DNA from: Acinetobacter calcoaceticus ANC 3811
Lineage (GTDB): Bacteria; Pseudomonadota; Gammaproteobacteria; Pseudomonadales; Moraxellaceae
Length of the DNA stretch: 64,000 bases
Assembly (NCBI RefSeq): GCF_000399665.1
Contig: NZ_KB976986.1
Span: forward strand, 1,150,240 to 1,214,239
Direction: 5' to 3'
Shown: piece by piece, positions 44,704-53,254 of the stretch
How positions within the stretch are numbered: the first letter of the stretch is position 1
How the letters are laid out: each line of letters begins with the position of its first letter
Notes under the pieces: model-generated
Told to the model about the DNA's origin: nothing
The model's database searches: none
The model's input: the letters and a program-made list of their open reading frames with translations, nothing else
Program-made: the position numbers and the translations under genes

Positions 44704-46272
44704 CTATTGCATTTGATAGCACTGTTTCAATTTAATGTAGTCGTAGTAAAAACTAATTGGTGTATAACGTGCAAAGTTACATGCAGATTTGAACAAAGTT
44801 TCTTTTTCGTTATAAAGCATTTTTACCAAAGTATTGCCTTGGCTATTTTGGTAAATATCCCATTGGACATTTGCCGCCATAGGTGAAACTACTTCACCGC
44901 GCCATGCACTGGTTGAGTAATTATAAGTCTGACGTAGTGGTAAAGGCTGCATTATATTATGTAAATCTAGGCTGGTTGCCAAAGGAATAATAATTTCAGC
45001 ATGGGCAAACCGTAAAACTGCTTTGTAAGGCTGAGCTTTATTCACCACGGCGTCAACTTGTTGGAACAAGTCCTGTTTAAGTCCTTGAGCAATTTCACTC
45101 GTGACTTGATTTGACTCTGTAAAACTTGGACCTTTTTCGTAAAAATCGTTTGCATCATTAAATTCAGCATAGAATTTCGCAGCATCTAACGGCATATATT
45201 TAGCAAAATCAATACCTTTTAACTCATCTTTCATACCACCAGAAATTGAATAGAGTTCATAAATATAAGCTGCTGCATCAACTGCACTCGCAATTGTATT
45301 TTTACCCTTACCTTTTTCTGTAATTTGCTCACCTTTTGGTGAAGTTACCGTAAAGGATCCGGTATTGCTAAAGCTATAACCTGTTGTGCCCAGCTTTTTA
45401 ATAAAGTCTGCTTTAAAAATCGGATTAAGTACAGTTTGGGCAGTTTTTTCAGCTGCTGTATTTTTTGATAACTCATCTAACTTTTGGGATAAATCTTTAT
45501 TATTTTCTTCAAAATCTTGATAGGCCTGACTAGCATCATAAATTTTTTGTTGACTAGCACTAAGTGGTTGAACCAAGTCTTCATCGGCATTCAAACTATG
45601 AAAATAGAGTTTAAACCGATCAACGCCACCATCTTCAACACTTGGAACGCTTGCACTCGATAAACTGGTATAAGGCGTTGGCACAATTTTATCTTTAAGT
45701 TTCGGTTGTTGTTGAATGAGTTCAGCTGTGAAGAATTTAGCACTATCAACTGCACGATCTACCCCAGAACTTTGTACCAATATAGATGCTTGCGAATTTA
45801 AAAGACTTGGTAAGCGTTGCAATAAACGATCTGCAATGCCACGGTGTTCTAAAATACCAGTCATAGTTTCATTTCCATAACCGTACTGGCGGATTCCTTC
45901 CACGCCATAGCCTAATAAGATATTGGCTTTCATCATTGCTTCTAAATCAGCACCCAATTGTTCACCTAATGGTGTTAAGGCACTTTCTGCTTTTGCCTGT
46001 TTCCATAAATTATAAAGTGCTAAATCATATTTCAGACTTGAGAGGCCTCTTGAACCGTGACGTGCCACTAACTCTGTAAAAACTGGCTGGAACCCATTGG
46101 GTGCTTGTTCATAGTTTTTTATTTCTTGTTGTGGTTGGTAAGGTGTTTTTGTTTGATAATATTTTGATGAGTTTGTTGGAGCAGTTGTTTGAACATCTTG
46201 ATCATCATTATTGTTACAAGCTGCAAGTAATAATGATGCTGCGAGCACAGTCGTTTTAAATAAAATATTCAT
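44704..46272 (-). CDS. Lipoprotein histidine acid phosphatase (phytase/MINPP-like)
   Basis: A 522-residue lipoprotein: lipobox LLAAC with Cys19 as lipid site. The histidine-phosphatase branch 2 signature RHGSR is at residues 71-75 and the distal proton donor region reads LRFAHAEIIIPLA (HAE rather than HD), as in multiple-inositol-polyphosphate-phosphatase-like enzymes. It should hydrolyse phosphomonoesters, possibly phytate, in the periplasm or on the cell surface. It sits inside the cobalamin gene group without an evident functional link. Confidence 0.83.
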   Translation of the reverse strand: MNILFKTTVLAASLLLAACNNNDDQDVQTTAPTNSSKYYQTKTPYQPQQEIKNYEQAPNGFQPVFTELVARHGSRGLSSLKYDLALYNLWKQAKAESALTPLGEQLGADLEAMMKANILLGYGVEGIRQYGYGNETMTGILEHRGIADRLLQRLPSLLNSQASILVQSSGVDRAVDSAKFFTAELIQQQPKLKDKIVPTPYTSLSSASVPSVEDGGVDRFKLYFHSLNADEDLVQPLSASQQKIYDASQAYQDFEENNKDLSQKLDELSKNTAAEKTAQTVLNPIFKADFIKKLGTTGYSFSNTGSFTVTSPKGEQITEKGKGKNTIASAVDAAAYIYELYSISGGMKDELKGIDFAKYMPLDAAKFYAEFNDANDFYEKGPSFTESNQVTSEIAQGLKQDLFQQVDAVVNKAQPYKAVLRFAHAEIIIPLATSLDLHNIMQPLPLRQTYNYSTSAWRGEVVSPMAANVQWDIYQNSQGNTLVKMLYNEKETLFKSACNFARYTPISFYYDYIKLKQCYQMQ

Positions 46273-46397
46273 AAGTCAGATGAGTGATTAATAAGAAATG
46301 CCAATAGCTTAATTTTTAGCAATGACAGTTCTATTACAATCACTCAAATATCTTTTATAAAAATAATAACTTACAAGTGTAGAGAAATATAAAATTA

Positions 46398-46997
46398 CTA
46401 TCTCAACATGAAAGTTAATTGACCATCTGTTTCAGAAAATTCGAATGAATATAATTTCCCAAGCTCTGCCGATATTTTTAGTAAATCATCTAAAGGTTGT
46501 TGCGTAGCTAAACAAGCTAATAGCTTAATCACACCGCCGTGAGTAACAACCAATCCATGGTGCCAGTTGTGGTTTTGCATCTCTACAAGTAGTTCCTGAA
46601 AGCCTTTAAGAACCCTTGTTTGAAACTGCATTAATGTTTCTGCGCGAGGTGGGCAATACTGACTCGGTTTTTGCCAGAAATTTGCCAGTAATTCTGGTGA
46701 AGTTTCATAAATTTGTTGAGTTGAGATGCCTTCCCAATCACCAAAATACATTTCTTTTAAGTCATGGTTTAAAAGTAAAGGTAACTGAATTGTCTTTGCC
46801 AGTTGCTCAGCAAAACAAGCACAACGTTTTAATGATGAACTTACAATGACATCCCATGACTGATTTACAACTTGCTCAATGGTTGACTGCATTTGCTGCC
46901 AACCTTTTTCCGTTAACTCATCATCCAAATGGCCACGTAAAGTATGGCTATATTGACTCTCACCATGTCTGAGCAAATCAATTCTGAATTTACCCAA
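46398..46997 (-). CDS. cobC: Histidine phosphatase, probable alpha-ribazole phosphatase
   Basis: A 199-residue branch 1 histidine phosphatase with LLRHGESQ near residues 9-16, EMYFGDWEG in the middle and VVTHGGVIKLL holding the second histidine. Overlapping cobT by eight bases, it is most likely CobC, removing phosphate from alpha-ribazole-5'-phosphate or cobalamin phosphate. Other phosphoglycerate-mutase-like phosphatases are possible; context decides. Confidence 0.86.
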   Translation of the reverse strand: MGKFRIDLLRHGESQYSHTLRGHLDDELTEKGWQQMQSTIEQVVNQSWDVIVSSSLKRCACFAEQLAKTIQLPLLLNHDLKEMYFGDWEGISTQQIYETSPELLANFWQKPSQYCPPRAETLMQFQTRVLKGFQELLVEMQNHNWHHGLVVTHGGVIKLLACLATQQPLDDLLKISAELGKLYSFEFSETDGQLTFMLR

Positions 46998-48045
46998 TTT
47001 TATCCCCGCTTACGGCAGCTTGAGCAAAGGTAGCCATTTGGTTGTGTAATACACATGCCATTTTAACTAATGCTAAGGCAGTACCAGCACCACTACCTTC
47101 ACCTAACCGTAAATTCATTTTTAGAATCGGCTCTGCATTGAGTTCTTGCAAAATACGGCGGTGTCCATACTCTGCCGATTGATGACCAAACAACATCCAG
47201 TCACGTACTTTAGAGTTCATTCGTACCGCACATAAAGCAGCTACTGAACTAATAAAACCATCCACAATGATAGGTAAACCTACCTGCGCACATCGAATAT
47301 AAGCACCTACAATCGCCGCAATTTCCAATCCACCAACTGCACACAGTGTTTTGAACGCATCACCAGTAACATGTTTATGGTGAAGTTCGATTGCTTGTTC
47401 AATTACTTCAATTTTATGTCTTAACTGATCGGCACCGATTCCTGTCCCTACTCCAGTTAATTGCTCCGCAGTATCATTTAATAAAAGACATGCTAAGGCA
47501 GAAGCAGAACAGGTATTTCCAATTCCCATTTCACCCGCAATATAAATATCTGAACCGTTGGCTTTAGCCGTGTCTACACTATTTTTACCTAAATCTAGAG
47601 CAGCACGACATTCTTCAGTATTCATTGCAGCTTGTTTGGCAAAATTTGCTGTACCAGCACAAATACAATGACGTTCAACGCCTGCGTATTCGTACGCTTC
47701 ACCTACGGTACCGCAATCAATTACTTGCAAATGAGCTTGATGATATTTGGCAATGACACTAATTGCTGCCCCACCCGTCGTGAAGTTTTGCAGCATTTGA
47801 CGGGTTACAGCTTGAGGATATGCAGAAATATTTTCTTCAACCACGCCATGATCGCCCGCAAAAATCGTAATCCATGGATGGTTAACTTGTGGATGTACAT
47901 TTGACTGTAAACTGGCAAGTTTAACTGCTATCAGTTCTAAATCACCTAAGGCACCAGTAGGTTTTGTGAGTTGGAGTTGGTGTTGCTCAGCTTGTTGTTT
48001 TGCATCCAAATTAGGTTGCTGTACAGATTCTAACCACCAGTTCAT
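46990..48045 (-). CDS. cobT: Nicotinate-nucleotide-dimethylbenzimidazole phosphoribosyltransferase
   Basis: 351 residues from ATG 48045, preceded by AGGTGA; a GTG at 48057 would overlap cobU. It activates the lower ligand to alpha-ribazole phosphate. Family blocks: LTKPTGALGDLE, IFAGDHGVVEENISAYP, MGIGNTCSASAL and the catalytic region LRLGEGSGAGTAL with the conserved glutamate. Member of the cobU-cobT-cobC run. Confidence 0.95.
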   Translation of the reverse strand: MNWWLESVQQPNLDAKQQAEQHQLQLTKPTGALGDLELIAVKLASLQSNVHPQVNHPWITIFAGDHGVVEENISAYPQAVTRQMLQNFTTGGAAISVIAKYHQAHLQVIDCGTVGEAYEYAGVERHCICAGTANFAKQAAMNTEECRAALDLGKNSVDTAKANGSDIYIAGEMGIGNTCSASALACLLLNDTAEQLTGVGTGIGADQLRHKIEVIEQAIELHHKHVTGDAFKTLCAVGGLEIAAIVGAYIRCAQVGLPIIVDGFISSVAALCAVRMNSKVRDWMLFGHQSAEYGHRRILQELNAEPILKMNLRLGEGSGAGTALALVKMACVLHNQMATFAQAAVSGDKIG

Positions 48046-48046
48046 T

Positions 48047-48565
48047 TTACTTCTCACCTTTTAAAATCATTGGAAAACCAGCTACACAAAACACAACTTT
48101 ATCTGCAATTTGTCCTAAAGCTTGATGTAGTCTGCCTGCTTCATCGACAAACCGACGACTGATCTCACCGAGTGGGACAACCCCAAGTCCTGTTTCATTA
48201 CTTACTAAAATAATTTCTGACTCAAGCGTAGGTAAAACTTTTAACAGCTGCTCACATTCAAATTGTTGAATACTTTGATCATCTACAAGTAACAAATTGG
48301 TTAGCCAAAGCGTTAAACAATCCACCAGAATAATTTGATTAGGTCTATCAATTTTTTGCAGAGCATTTGCTAAAAATAATGGTTCTTCAACCAAAGACCA
48401 GTGAGCAGGACGCTGATTTTGATGGTGTTCAATTCGACTTTGCATTTCTGGGTCAAGCGCTTGCGCCGTAGCAACATAAGTGACAGCTAATTGCGTATTT
48501 ATTGCCGTTTGTTCAGCGAGACGGCTTTTGCCAGAACGGGCACCACCCAAAATCAATTGCAACAT
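48047..48565 (-). CDS. cobU: Adenosylcobinamide kinase / guanylyltransferase
   Basis: A 172-residue bifunctional enzyme. P-loop GGARSGKSRLAE is at the N-terminus, then YVATAQALDPEMQSRIEHHQ with the guanylylated histidine, and VSNETGLGVVPLGEISRRF. It phosphorylates and guanylylates adenosylcobinamide in the cytoplasm. Its start overlaps the preceding 2H phosphoesterase gene by 13 bases. Confidence 0.95.
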   Translation of the reverse strand: MLQLILGGARSGKSRLAEQTAINTQLAVTYVATAQALDPEMQSRIEHHQNQRPAHWSLVEEPLFLANALQKIDRPNQIILVDCLTLWLTNLLLVDDQSIQQFECEQLLKVLPTLESEIILVSNETGLGVVPLGEISRRFVDEAGRLHQALGQIADKVVFCVAGFPMILKGEK

Positions 48566-49203
48566 GAATCACCTAAGAACAAATGCTGAGATGGATATAA
48601 CTTACCCTGTAAAGTTTGAGCCTGATAATAACCAAACGTTAAATGCTTAACTTTAAGACTAAATTCAGCGTGTTTGTATTGTACAGGTAATTGAGAAATT
48701 TTTTTCAAAATCAAATCACTACTATAGTCTTTTTTATACAACCCCAAAGTAATATGCGGACAATATTCTAAAGCGGCAATTTCATTAGAAACTAAACCTA
48801 ACTTTTGGCGTATTAGAGGTAAGATATTCTCGGCATCTTGGATTTCTATAAATAAAGCACTACTAAAGCTATCAACCGAACCAATTTCTAAATGAAACGG
48901 AGCAAAATCTTCTTTTATTAAGATTTCTCTTTGCTGCTCAAATTCACTCAAACTAAAGTCATCACTATACATTCTGGTTTCGTGGTTTAAAAATCCACAT
49001 ATAAACAGCGTGATATGATATTGACGGCTATTGGGTTCTAATAAGAATTCTGAAAAATGCGCGCGCAAGGCATCTAAATAATCAACTATTTTTTGATCAT
49101 TAATTTCTAGATACCATAAAGCATAATTTTGGCGCCCAAGATGCCATTCTGGATAATCCCGTATAGATGTTGGCACCATGAACGTCGAAGGTTTTAGCAG
49201 CAC
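48553..49203 (-). CDS. 2H phosphoesterase / 2'-5' RNA ligase-like protein
   Basis: 216 residues from GTG 49203 (208 from ATG 49179). Two H-x-T motifs are visible, YHITLF near residue 62 and PHITLGL near 152, the hallmark of the 2H phosphoesterase superfamily (2'-5' RNA ligases and cyclic phosphodiesterases). Substrate unknown. Overlap with cobU shows co-transcription with the cobalamin genes; a role there, for instance on a cyclic nucleotide intermediate, would be speculative. Confidence 0.75.
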   Translation of the reverse strand: MLLKPSTFMVPTSIRDYPEWHLGRQNYALWYLEINDQKIVDYLDALRAHFSEFLLEPNSRQYHITLFICGFLNHETRMYSDDFSLSEFEQQREILIKEDFAPFHLEIGSVDSFSSALFIEIQDAENILPLIRQKLGLVSNEIAALEYCPHITLGLYKKDYSSDLILKKISQLPVQYKHAEFSLKVKHLTFGYYQAQTLQGKLYPSQHLFLGDSCCN

Positions 49204-49284
49204 AGCTTTAATTCAAAATCTTTCAATTTTCGTATTAAAGCATGTTTGCCTTTCAGTTGTAGAACATTAATTATTTAAATGAAC

Positions 49285-51432
49285 TTAAGCATATTGAGTA
49301 CGCGTACTTTTGGAGTTGGTAATGTTCATATTTAAAGGCAGTTTGCCTTGTTCAGAAAATAAATATTGAACTAATTGCGTTAACTCAACTTCAAGTTGTC
49401 TTTTTTGGGCAGTACTCATATCCAATTTCTGAATTTGCTGCTGTAAATGTTTAATCGCATCAGCCTCTTCAATTTCTAAATATTGAATCGCATAGGCATA
49501 CCCTAGCGCAGCGCCTTTTAATAGGTTTTTATAAGGCAAATCATGACCTATATTCACCTCAATTGACGCAATTACTCTTTCATTATGAGTTAATTTGCGA
49601 AGTGGATCTCTTGCCACTCGTTGACAAGGGTCTTTAAAAGCATATTCACATGAGTCTAGAAAGCTTTGTGCCATGCGATCCAAATCTTTTGCATAATTAG
49701 GTAATACAATTGCAAGTCCTTGCTTTACTTCTCTAATTAAGTTTTCTGCAAAAGCTTTAACTGAATGATCGCCCATGGCAACACCAATAGATTCATAACC
49801 TAGTAAAGATGCGTACCAAGCAAGCATGGCATGCACGCCGTTCCATAGACGGTTTTTGATTAATTGAATGTCTGTAATCTGATTAACCAAGACAACTTGA
49901 CGTAACTTTTCGAGTAAAGGGCTGCCTTTTTCTACATAAATTGGCATATCCGTTTCGCTATGAAACAGAATTAGGTCCATGCTTTGTAATATATGACCTG
50001 GCTGGAAATTACGGCGCATGTTATCAACATATAAAGATGCCTGATTTTGCTGATCTTGAGTCAGTTTATTGCAATCTTCAATTTCGACTTGTTCTTCATG
50101 CTCCACATCAGATAAATGCTGTTCAAGAAAGTGATGCTTGATACTAAGTTGGCGATATAAATTTTGATTAGATAGCTTTGAAACCATGCGGTTTACAACG
50201 GTGTCGCAAAAGTAATGTTCTTTTAAAATATGCTCAGTTACATCTTCATCATTGGTTAACTCTAGTAGAGCTTCTCTAAGGTGCTTCATAACCAAATATT
50301 TCGCGCCGACTTTATTTAAAATAATTAGAAAGGTTAACGGTTCAATACATGTTTCAAGTGGTGAGTTAAAACGCGCATATAATCCTTTTGCAATTATTTT
50401 TGCTTCAGCTTCGATCGCTTGTTCAGGTAAGCAAAGTGCAATCAAACTTGAATGTGTATACATCTCTAACATTTGTTGTTCATTGTCAGAATCAACAATG
50501 GTCATATTCTCAATACGTTCATCATAAGAAAACTGTCCATAGCGAATACTATAAGTTCCAAATGCATTCACAGCTTCTCGAAAAAGACTATTACGTGTTG
50601 ATGCAATAATTCTCTTCGGTTTTGTATATCCATCCCAATATGACAAGATTTGCGCTATATAACCACCGCCAATAGCACCGAAACCATGTATTCCCACCGT
50701 CAGTTGATTTAGGCTTTGCGGAAAAGGTTCCTGCATCTCTGGCATATCCATAACAGGAATAAATTGGTCGAGATCAGTTAAGAAGTCATACATCTGATCA
50801 TAATAAAAATGTGCTTTTTCCAGCATTTCATCATTTGGTTCTTTAATATCTTTTAATAAAATCGTCAAACCTTTTGAAGTGTGAGCCGAAGTTAAACCAT
50901 TTTCAGAATCTTCAAACATAAGACACTGGTTAGCATCCAAGTGAAGTTGACTAGCAGCTTTTAAAAAGATCTCAGGATGCGGCTTTCCTTGTTCGACTTC
51001 ATCACCACAGGTAATCACATCAAAAAACTTATAAACATTCGCATTAATTAAATATTCTTCGGCAATTGCTCTACGGCTTGAAGTCGCAACAGCCATTCTT
51101 AAACCAGATTTTCGTAAACGTTCTAAAACCTGAACTAAACCTTTTTTAATCGGTACGCCGTGTTTTCGAATATATTCGAGTTCCATCTCATCAGCTTTTT
51201 TTCGTATTTCTTTATAGGGAACATTTACGCCATATAACCGTTGAGCCAATTGCTCAGCCGTAGTTGCACTTAAACCTAAACATTGCATTAAATATTCGTG
51301 TGAAAATTCCTGTCCAATGAGTTCTTGAGATGCTTGTTGCAATGTTTGAAACCGCAACCTCTCAGTATCAAACATTGTCCCATCCATATCAAAAATTGCT
51401 CCATGAACAGGTTTTCCATGAAAAATAAGCAC
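49285..51432 (-). CDS. mtlD: Fused mannitol-1-phosphate phosphatase / dehydrogenase
   Basis: A 715-residue fusion. Residues about 1-225 are a HAD phosphatase: motif I DMDGT with Asp15/Asp17, VATSSRR, GKPHPEIFLKAA and FEDSENGL. From about 245 a mannitol dehydrogenase-type Rossmann domain begins (GIHGFGAIGGGYIAQIL), with LKGAALGYAYAIQYLE near the end. This bifunctional enzyme is known from Acinetobacter, where it makes the compatible solute mannitol from fructose-6-phosphate under salt stress. It starts at GTG with GAGG seven bases upstream. A large hairpin and a Fur box lie upstream. Confidence 0.93.
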   Translation of the reverse strand: MLIFHGKPVHGAIFDMDGTMFDTERLRFQTLQQASQELIGQEFSHEYLMQCLGLSATTAEQLAQRLYGVNVPYKEIRKKADEMELEYIRKHGVPIKKGLVQVLERLRKSGLRMAVATSSRRAIAEEYLINANVYKFFDVITCGDEVEQGKPHPEIFLKAASQLHLDANQCLMFEDSENGLTSAHTSKGLTILLKDIKEPNDEMLEKAHFYYDQMYDFLTDLDQFIPVMDMPEMQEPFPQSLNQLTVGIHGFGAIGGGYIAQILSYWDGYTKPKRIIASTRNSLFREAVNAFGTYSIRYGQFSYDERIENMTIVDSDNEQQMLEMYTHSSLIALCLPEQAIEAEAKIIAKGLYARFNSPLETCIEPLTFLIILNKVGAKYLVMKHLREALLELTNDEDVTEHILKEHYFCDTVVNRMVSKLSNQNLYRQLSIKHHFLEQHLSDVEHEEQVEIEDCNKLTQDQQNQASLYVDNMRRNFQPGHILQSMDLILFHSETDMPIYVEKGSPLLEKLRQVVLVNQITDIQLIKNRLWNGVHAMLAWYASLLGYESIGVAMGDHSVKAFAENLIREVKQGLAIVLPNYAKDLDRMAQSFLDSCEYAFKDPCQRVARDPLRKLTHNERVIASIEVNIGHDLPYKNLLKGAALGYAYAIQYLEIEEADAIKHLQQQIQKLDMSTAQKRQLEVELTQLVQYLFSEQGKLPLNMNITNSKSTRTQYA

Positions 51433-51620
51433 GCTTTTACCTCTTTTTTGATCATGTTTTATTCAGGGTATACAAAAAATTGATTAAAAAGGCAGGATAT
51501 TAATAAATGAAACATTAGTGATTATTTTTTAATCAAAAATATAAGAGATCTGTTACTGAGCAGAGTTAAAACTCTAAAAAGGTTGAACAATATAAATAAG
51601 TATGAAGCTAACTGTAAATA

Positions 51621-51655
51621 CAAGAGTGGCAAGCCATCCTCGCTTGCCACTCTTG
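51621..51655. terminator. Strong hairpin, possible terminator or attenuator before mtlD
   Basis: A perfect 14-bp stem CAAGAGTGGCAAGC/GCTTGCCACTCTTG (51621-51634 with 51642-51655), loop CATCCTC. Downstream on the plus strand is GTTTATTCTTTTT, a fair T-tract; on the minus strand the tail is weaker (TATTTAC). No plus-strand gene ends here. Confidence 0.6.
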
Positions 51656-51911
51656 GTTTATTCTTTTTGTTGCGCTGATAGTATTTATTTTTCTTAGTTC
51701 CATTTACCGCTACTTGAACCCGCATGTTTTTATAATGTCTCGCAGGTGTCACATACCAGAAATCAACTCACCTTTCGCTATTCTCATTGTTGGTGCTTCT
51801 GGTATAACTCTAAATTTCATTAAAATATGAGCATGAACTAATAGAATATAAGATTGATATTACAACCAACTTCTTTGCTCCTTATTAGAAAATAGCTACA
51901 TCGCCATTAAC

Positions 51912-51930
51912 AATAATGATAATCATTTTC
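51912..51930. promoter_or_regulatory. Near-consensus Fur box without an adjacent iron gene
   Basis: AATAATGATAATCATTTTC matches 17 of 19 positions of the Fur consensus. To the right ybaK is transcribed toward it; to the left lie the structured region and then mtlD. No iron-uptake gene is adjacent on either side. Confidence 0.72.
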
Positions 51931-52061
51931 ATTTAATAGTTCAAGCTTTTTCTTCATTATTTGTGCTTCTCTCTTTTTTGAAAAAAAGATCTGCACAAAG
52001 TATTTTCTCAATATAGATAGAGAATCATGATTGGTTCTTAAAGTATGTTTTTAAGCCATTA

Positions 52062-52529
52062 TTATTGGTCAAGTACATCAACAAATTGGGCATTTAAAAG
52101 CTGAGCTAAATCTTTTGGATTTAAACCAATATCTAGCCCTCTTTTTCCCCCACTTACATAAATTTTATTAAAGTTTTGAGCTGATGCATCAATGACAGTT
52201 TTTAATCGTTTCTTTTGGCCTAAAGGACTAATCCCACCTACTAAATATCCTGTTAAACGTTCGGCATCTTTAGGATTAGCCATCTGTAATTTTTTACATC
52301 CAAACGCCGTAGCTACTTTTTTTAAATTTAATTGGCGATTAACTGGCAAGACAGCAACGAAATAATTTTTATCGTCACTTACCATTAGAGTTTTAAATAC
52401 TTCGTTTACATCTAAATCTAATTTTTCAGCTGCTTCTAATCCAAAACTTTTGGCATTTGAATCATGTTCATATTCATGAATAGAAAATTCGATTTTATTA
52501 CTTTTTAACAATCTACATGCAGGAGTCAT
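52062..52529 (-). CDS. ybaK: Cys-tRNA(Pro)/Cys-tRNA(Cys) deacylase, YbaK/EbsC type
   Basis: 155 residues from ATG 52529, the family-typical start [20 protein letters not shown]; a frame open to 52628 adds a low-complexity leader. YbaK hydrolyses mischarged Cys-tRNA(Pro). Family blocks: [24 protein letters not shown], the [20 protein letters not shown] loop and [15 protein letters not shown]. Catalytic Lys is probably in FKTL. Monocistronic. Confidence 0.92.
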   Translation of the reverse strand: MTPACRLLKSNKIEFSIHEYEHDSNAKSFGLEAAEKLDLDVNEVFKTLMVSDDKNYFVAVLPVNRQLNLKKVATAFGCKKLQMANPKDAERLTGYLVGGISPLGQKKRLKTVIDASAQNFNKIYVSGGKRGLDIGLNPKDLAQLLNAQFVDVLDQ

Positions 52530-52719
52530 GATAAGTGGTGTTATAGATGAAATTGTTTCGATTATAGTTTTTTTAGAAAAATTTTTAAATTTGCTTAGGC
52601 TATTTACAAGAGTTACATAAAAATTCAAACAGCAACTGAAGAAAAAATAATCTCAACTTGATATTCGTTGCCCGACTCCATATATTTTATTTAGATTTGA
52701 AGTCTGAGCTGACAATTTT

Positions 52720-53022
52720 ATGAGTTATAAACACAACAATCTGATGGCGATGCGTCACCGTTTTTGGGATGAATCTTCAGATTCTGTATTAAATGAAAAA
52801 CAGTTTTTGCAGCAGACGCTAATTGAACAAAGGATTTTTAATAACGCAACTCTTGATGATGTTAAGTATTTCTTTTATACCCTGCCGAGCATCATTATTG
52901 TAAAAGCGCACGCACTTGGTTTTATGCATGATTCAGTCAAACAGATGTTATTGCAACATATTCAGACTAATCGCCTTCATTTGATGCAGAAATCTGAATT
53001 AAAGATTCAATTTAAAATGTAA
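52720..53022 (+). CDS. Hypothetical protein
   Basis: 100 residues (92 from the second Met). No clear ribosome site. The sequence is polar and helical: NEKQFLQQTLIEQRIFNNATLDDVKYFF, split here by a YTLPSIIIVKAHALGFMHD segment, then QMLLQHIQTNRLHLM. The frame is clean, codon use is ordinary and no shadowing gene exists on the other strand, so I accept it with reserve. Function unknown. Confidence 0.55.
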   Translation: MSYKHNNLMAMRHRFWDESSDSVLNEKQFLQQTLIEQRIFNNATLDDVKYFFYTLPSIIIVKAHALGFMHDSVKQMLLQHIQTNRLHLMQKSELKIQFKM

Positions 53023-53254
53023 TCCGTTTTGTTATCAAAGATCCGTTTTATTTTAGTTTTACTTATCTGAAAGATGTTAATTTCTTAAATTTCCATATTG
53101 CTTAGGCTATTTGTGTATTAATGAAATAAAGATGGTAATTTCGACCTATCATTCAGTCTGAGAGAACTATTTTAATACGCTCAAAACATGTAATATTCGT
53201 TACAATTTTAGATCACAGCGTTTGGCTGCATGATGCGCATAGGATTCTATTTTC

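Larger units (their letters stand above)
51433..52061. other. Gene-poor region upstream of mtlD with structured segment
   Basis: 629 bases between mtlD and ybaK. A 76-codon minus-strand frame (GTG 51752 to 51522, basic, MRVQVAVNGTKKNKYY inside) has only a weak ribosome site and crosses a large hairpin, so I do not call it a gene. On the minus strand, ATACCAGAA/TTCTGGTAT arms (51753-51761 with 51797-51805) and ACCTGC/GCGGGT arms follow the Fur box, then the 14-bp hairpin. This looks like a structured transcript. Confidence 0.5.

Noticed and set aside
41700..49300. Cobalamin riboswitch near the cob genes
   Set aside because: Intergenic gaps are short and no B12-box-like segment was recognised.
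51715..51740. GGTTCAA resembling a tRNA T-loop on the minus strand
   Set aside because: The flanking bases do not form the T-stem and no acceptor or anticodon arm is present.
51522..51752. 76-codon minus-strand frame with basic N-terminal part
   Set aside because: It begins with GTG, has only a weak ribosome site, crosses a perfect 14-bp hairpin and turns hydrophobic at random; a structured RNA explains the region better. Not excluded.
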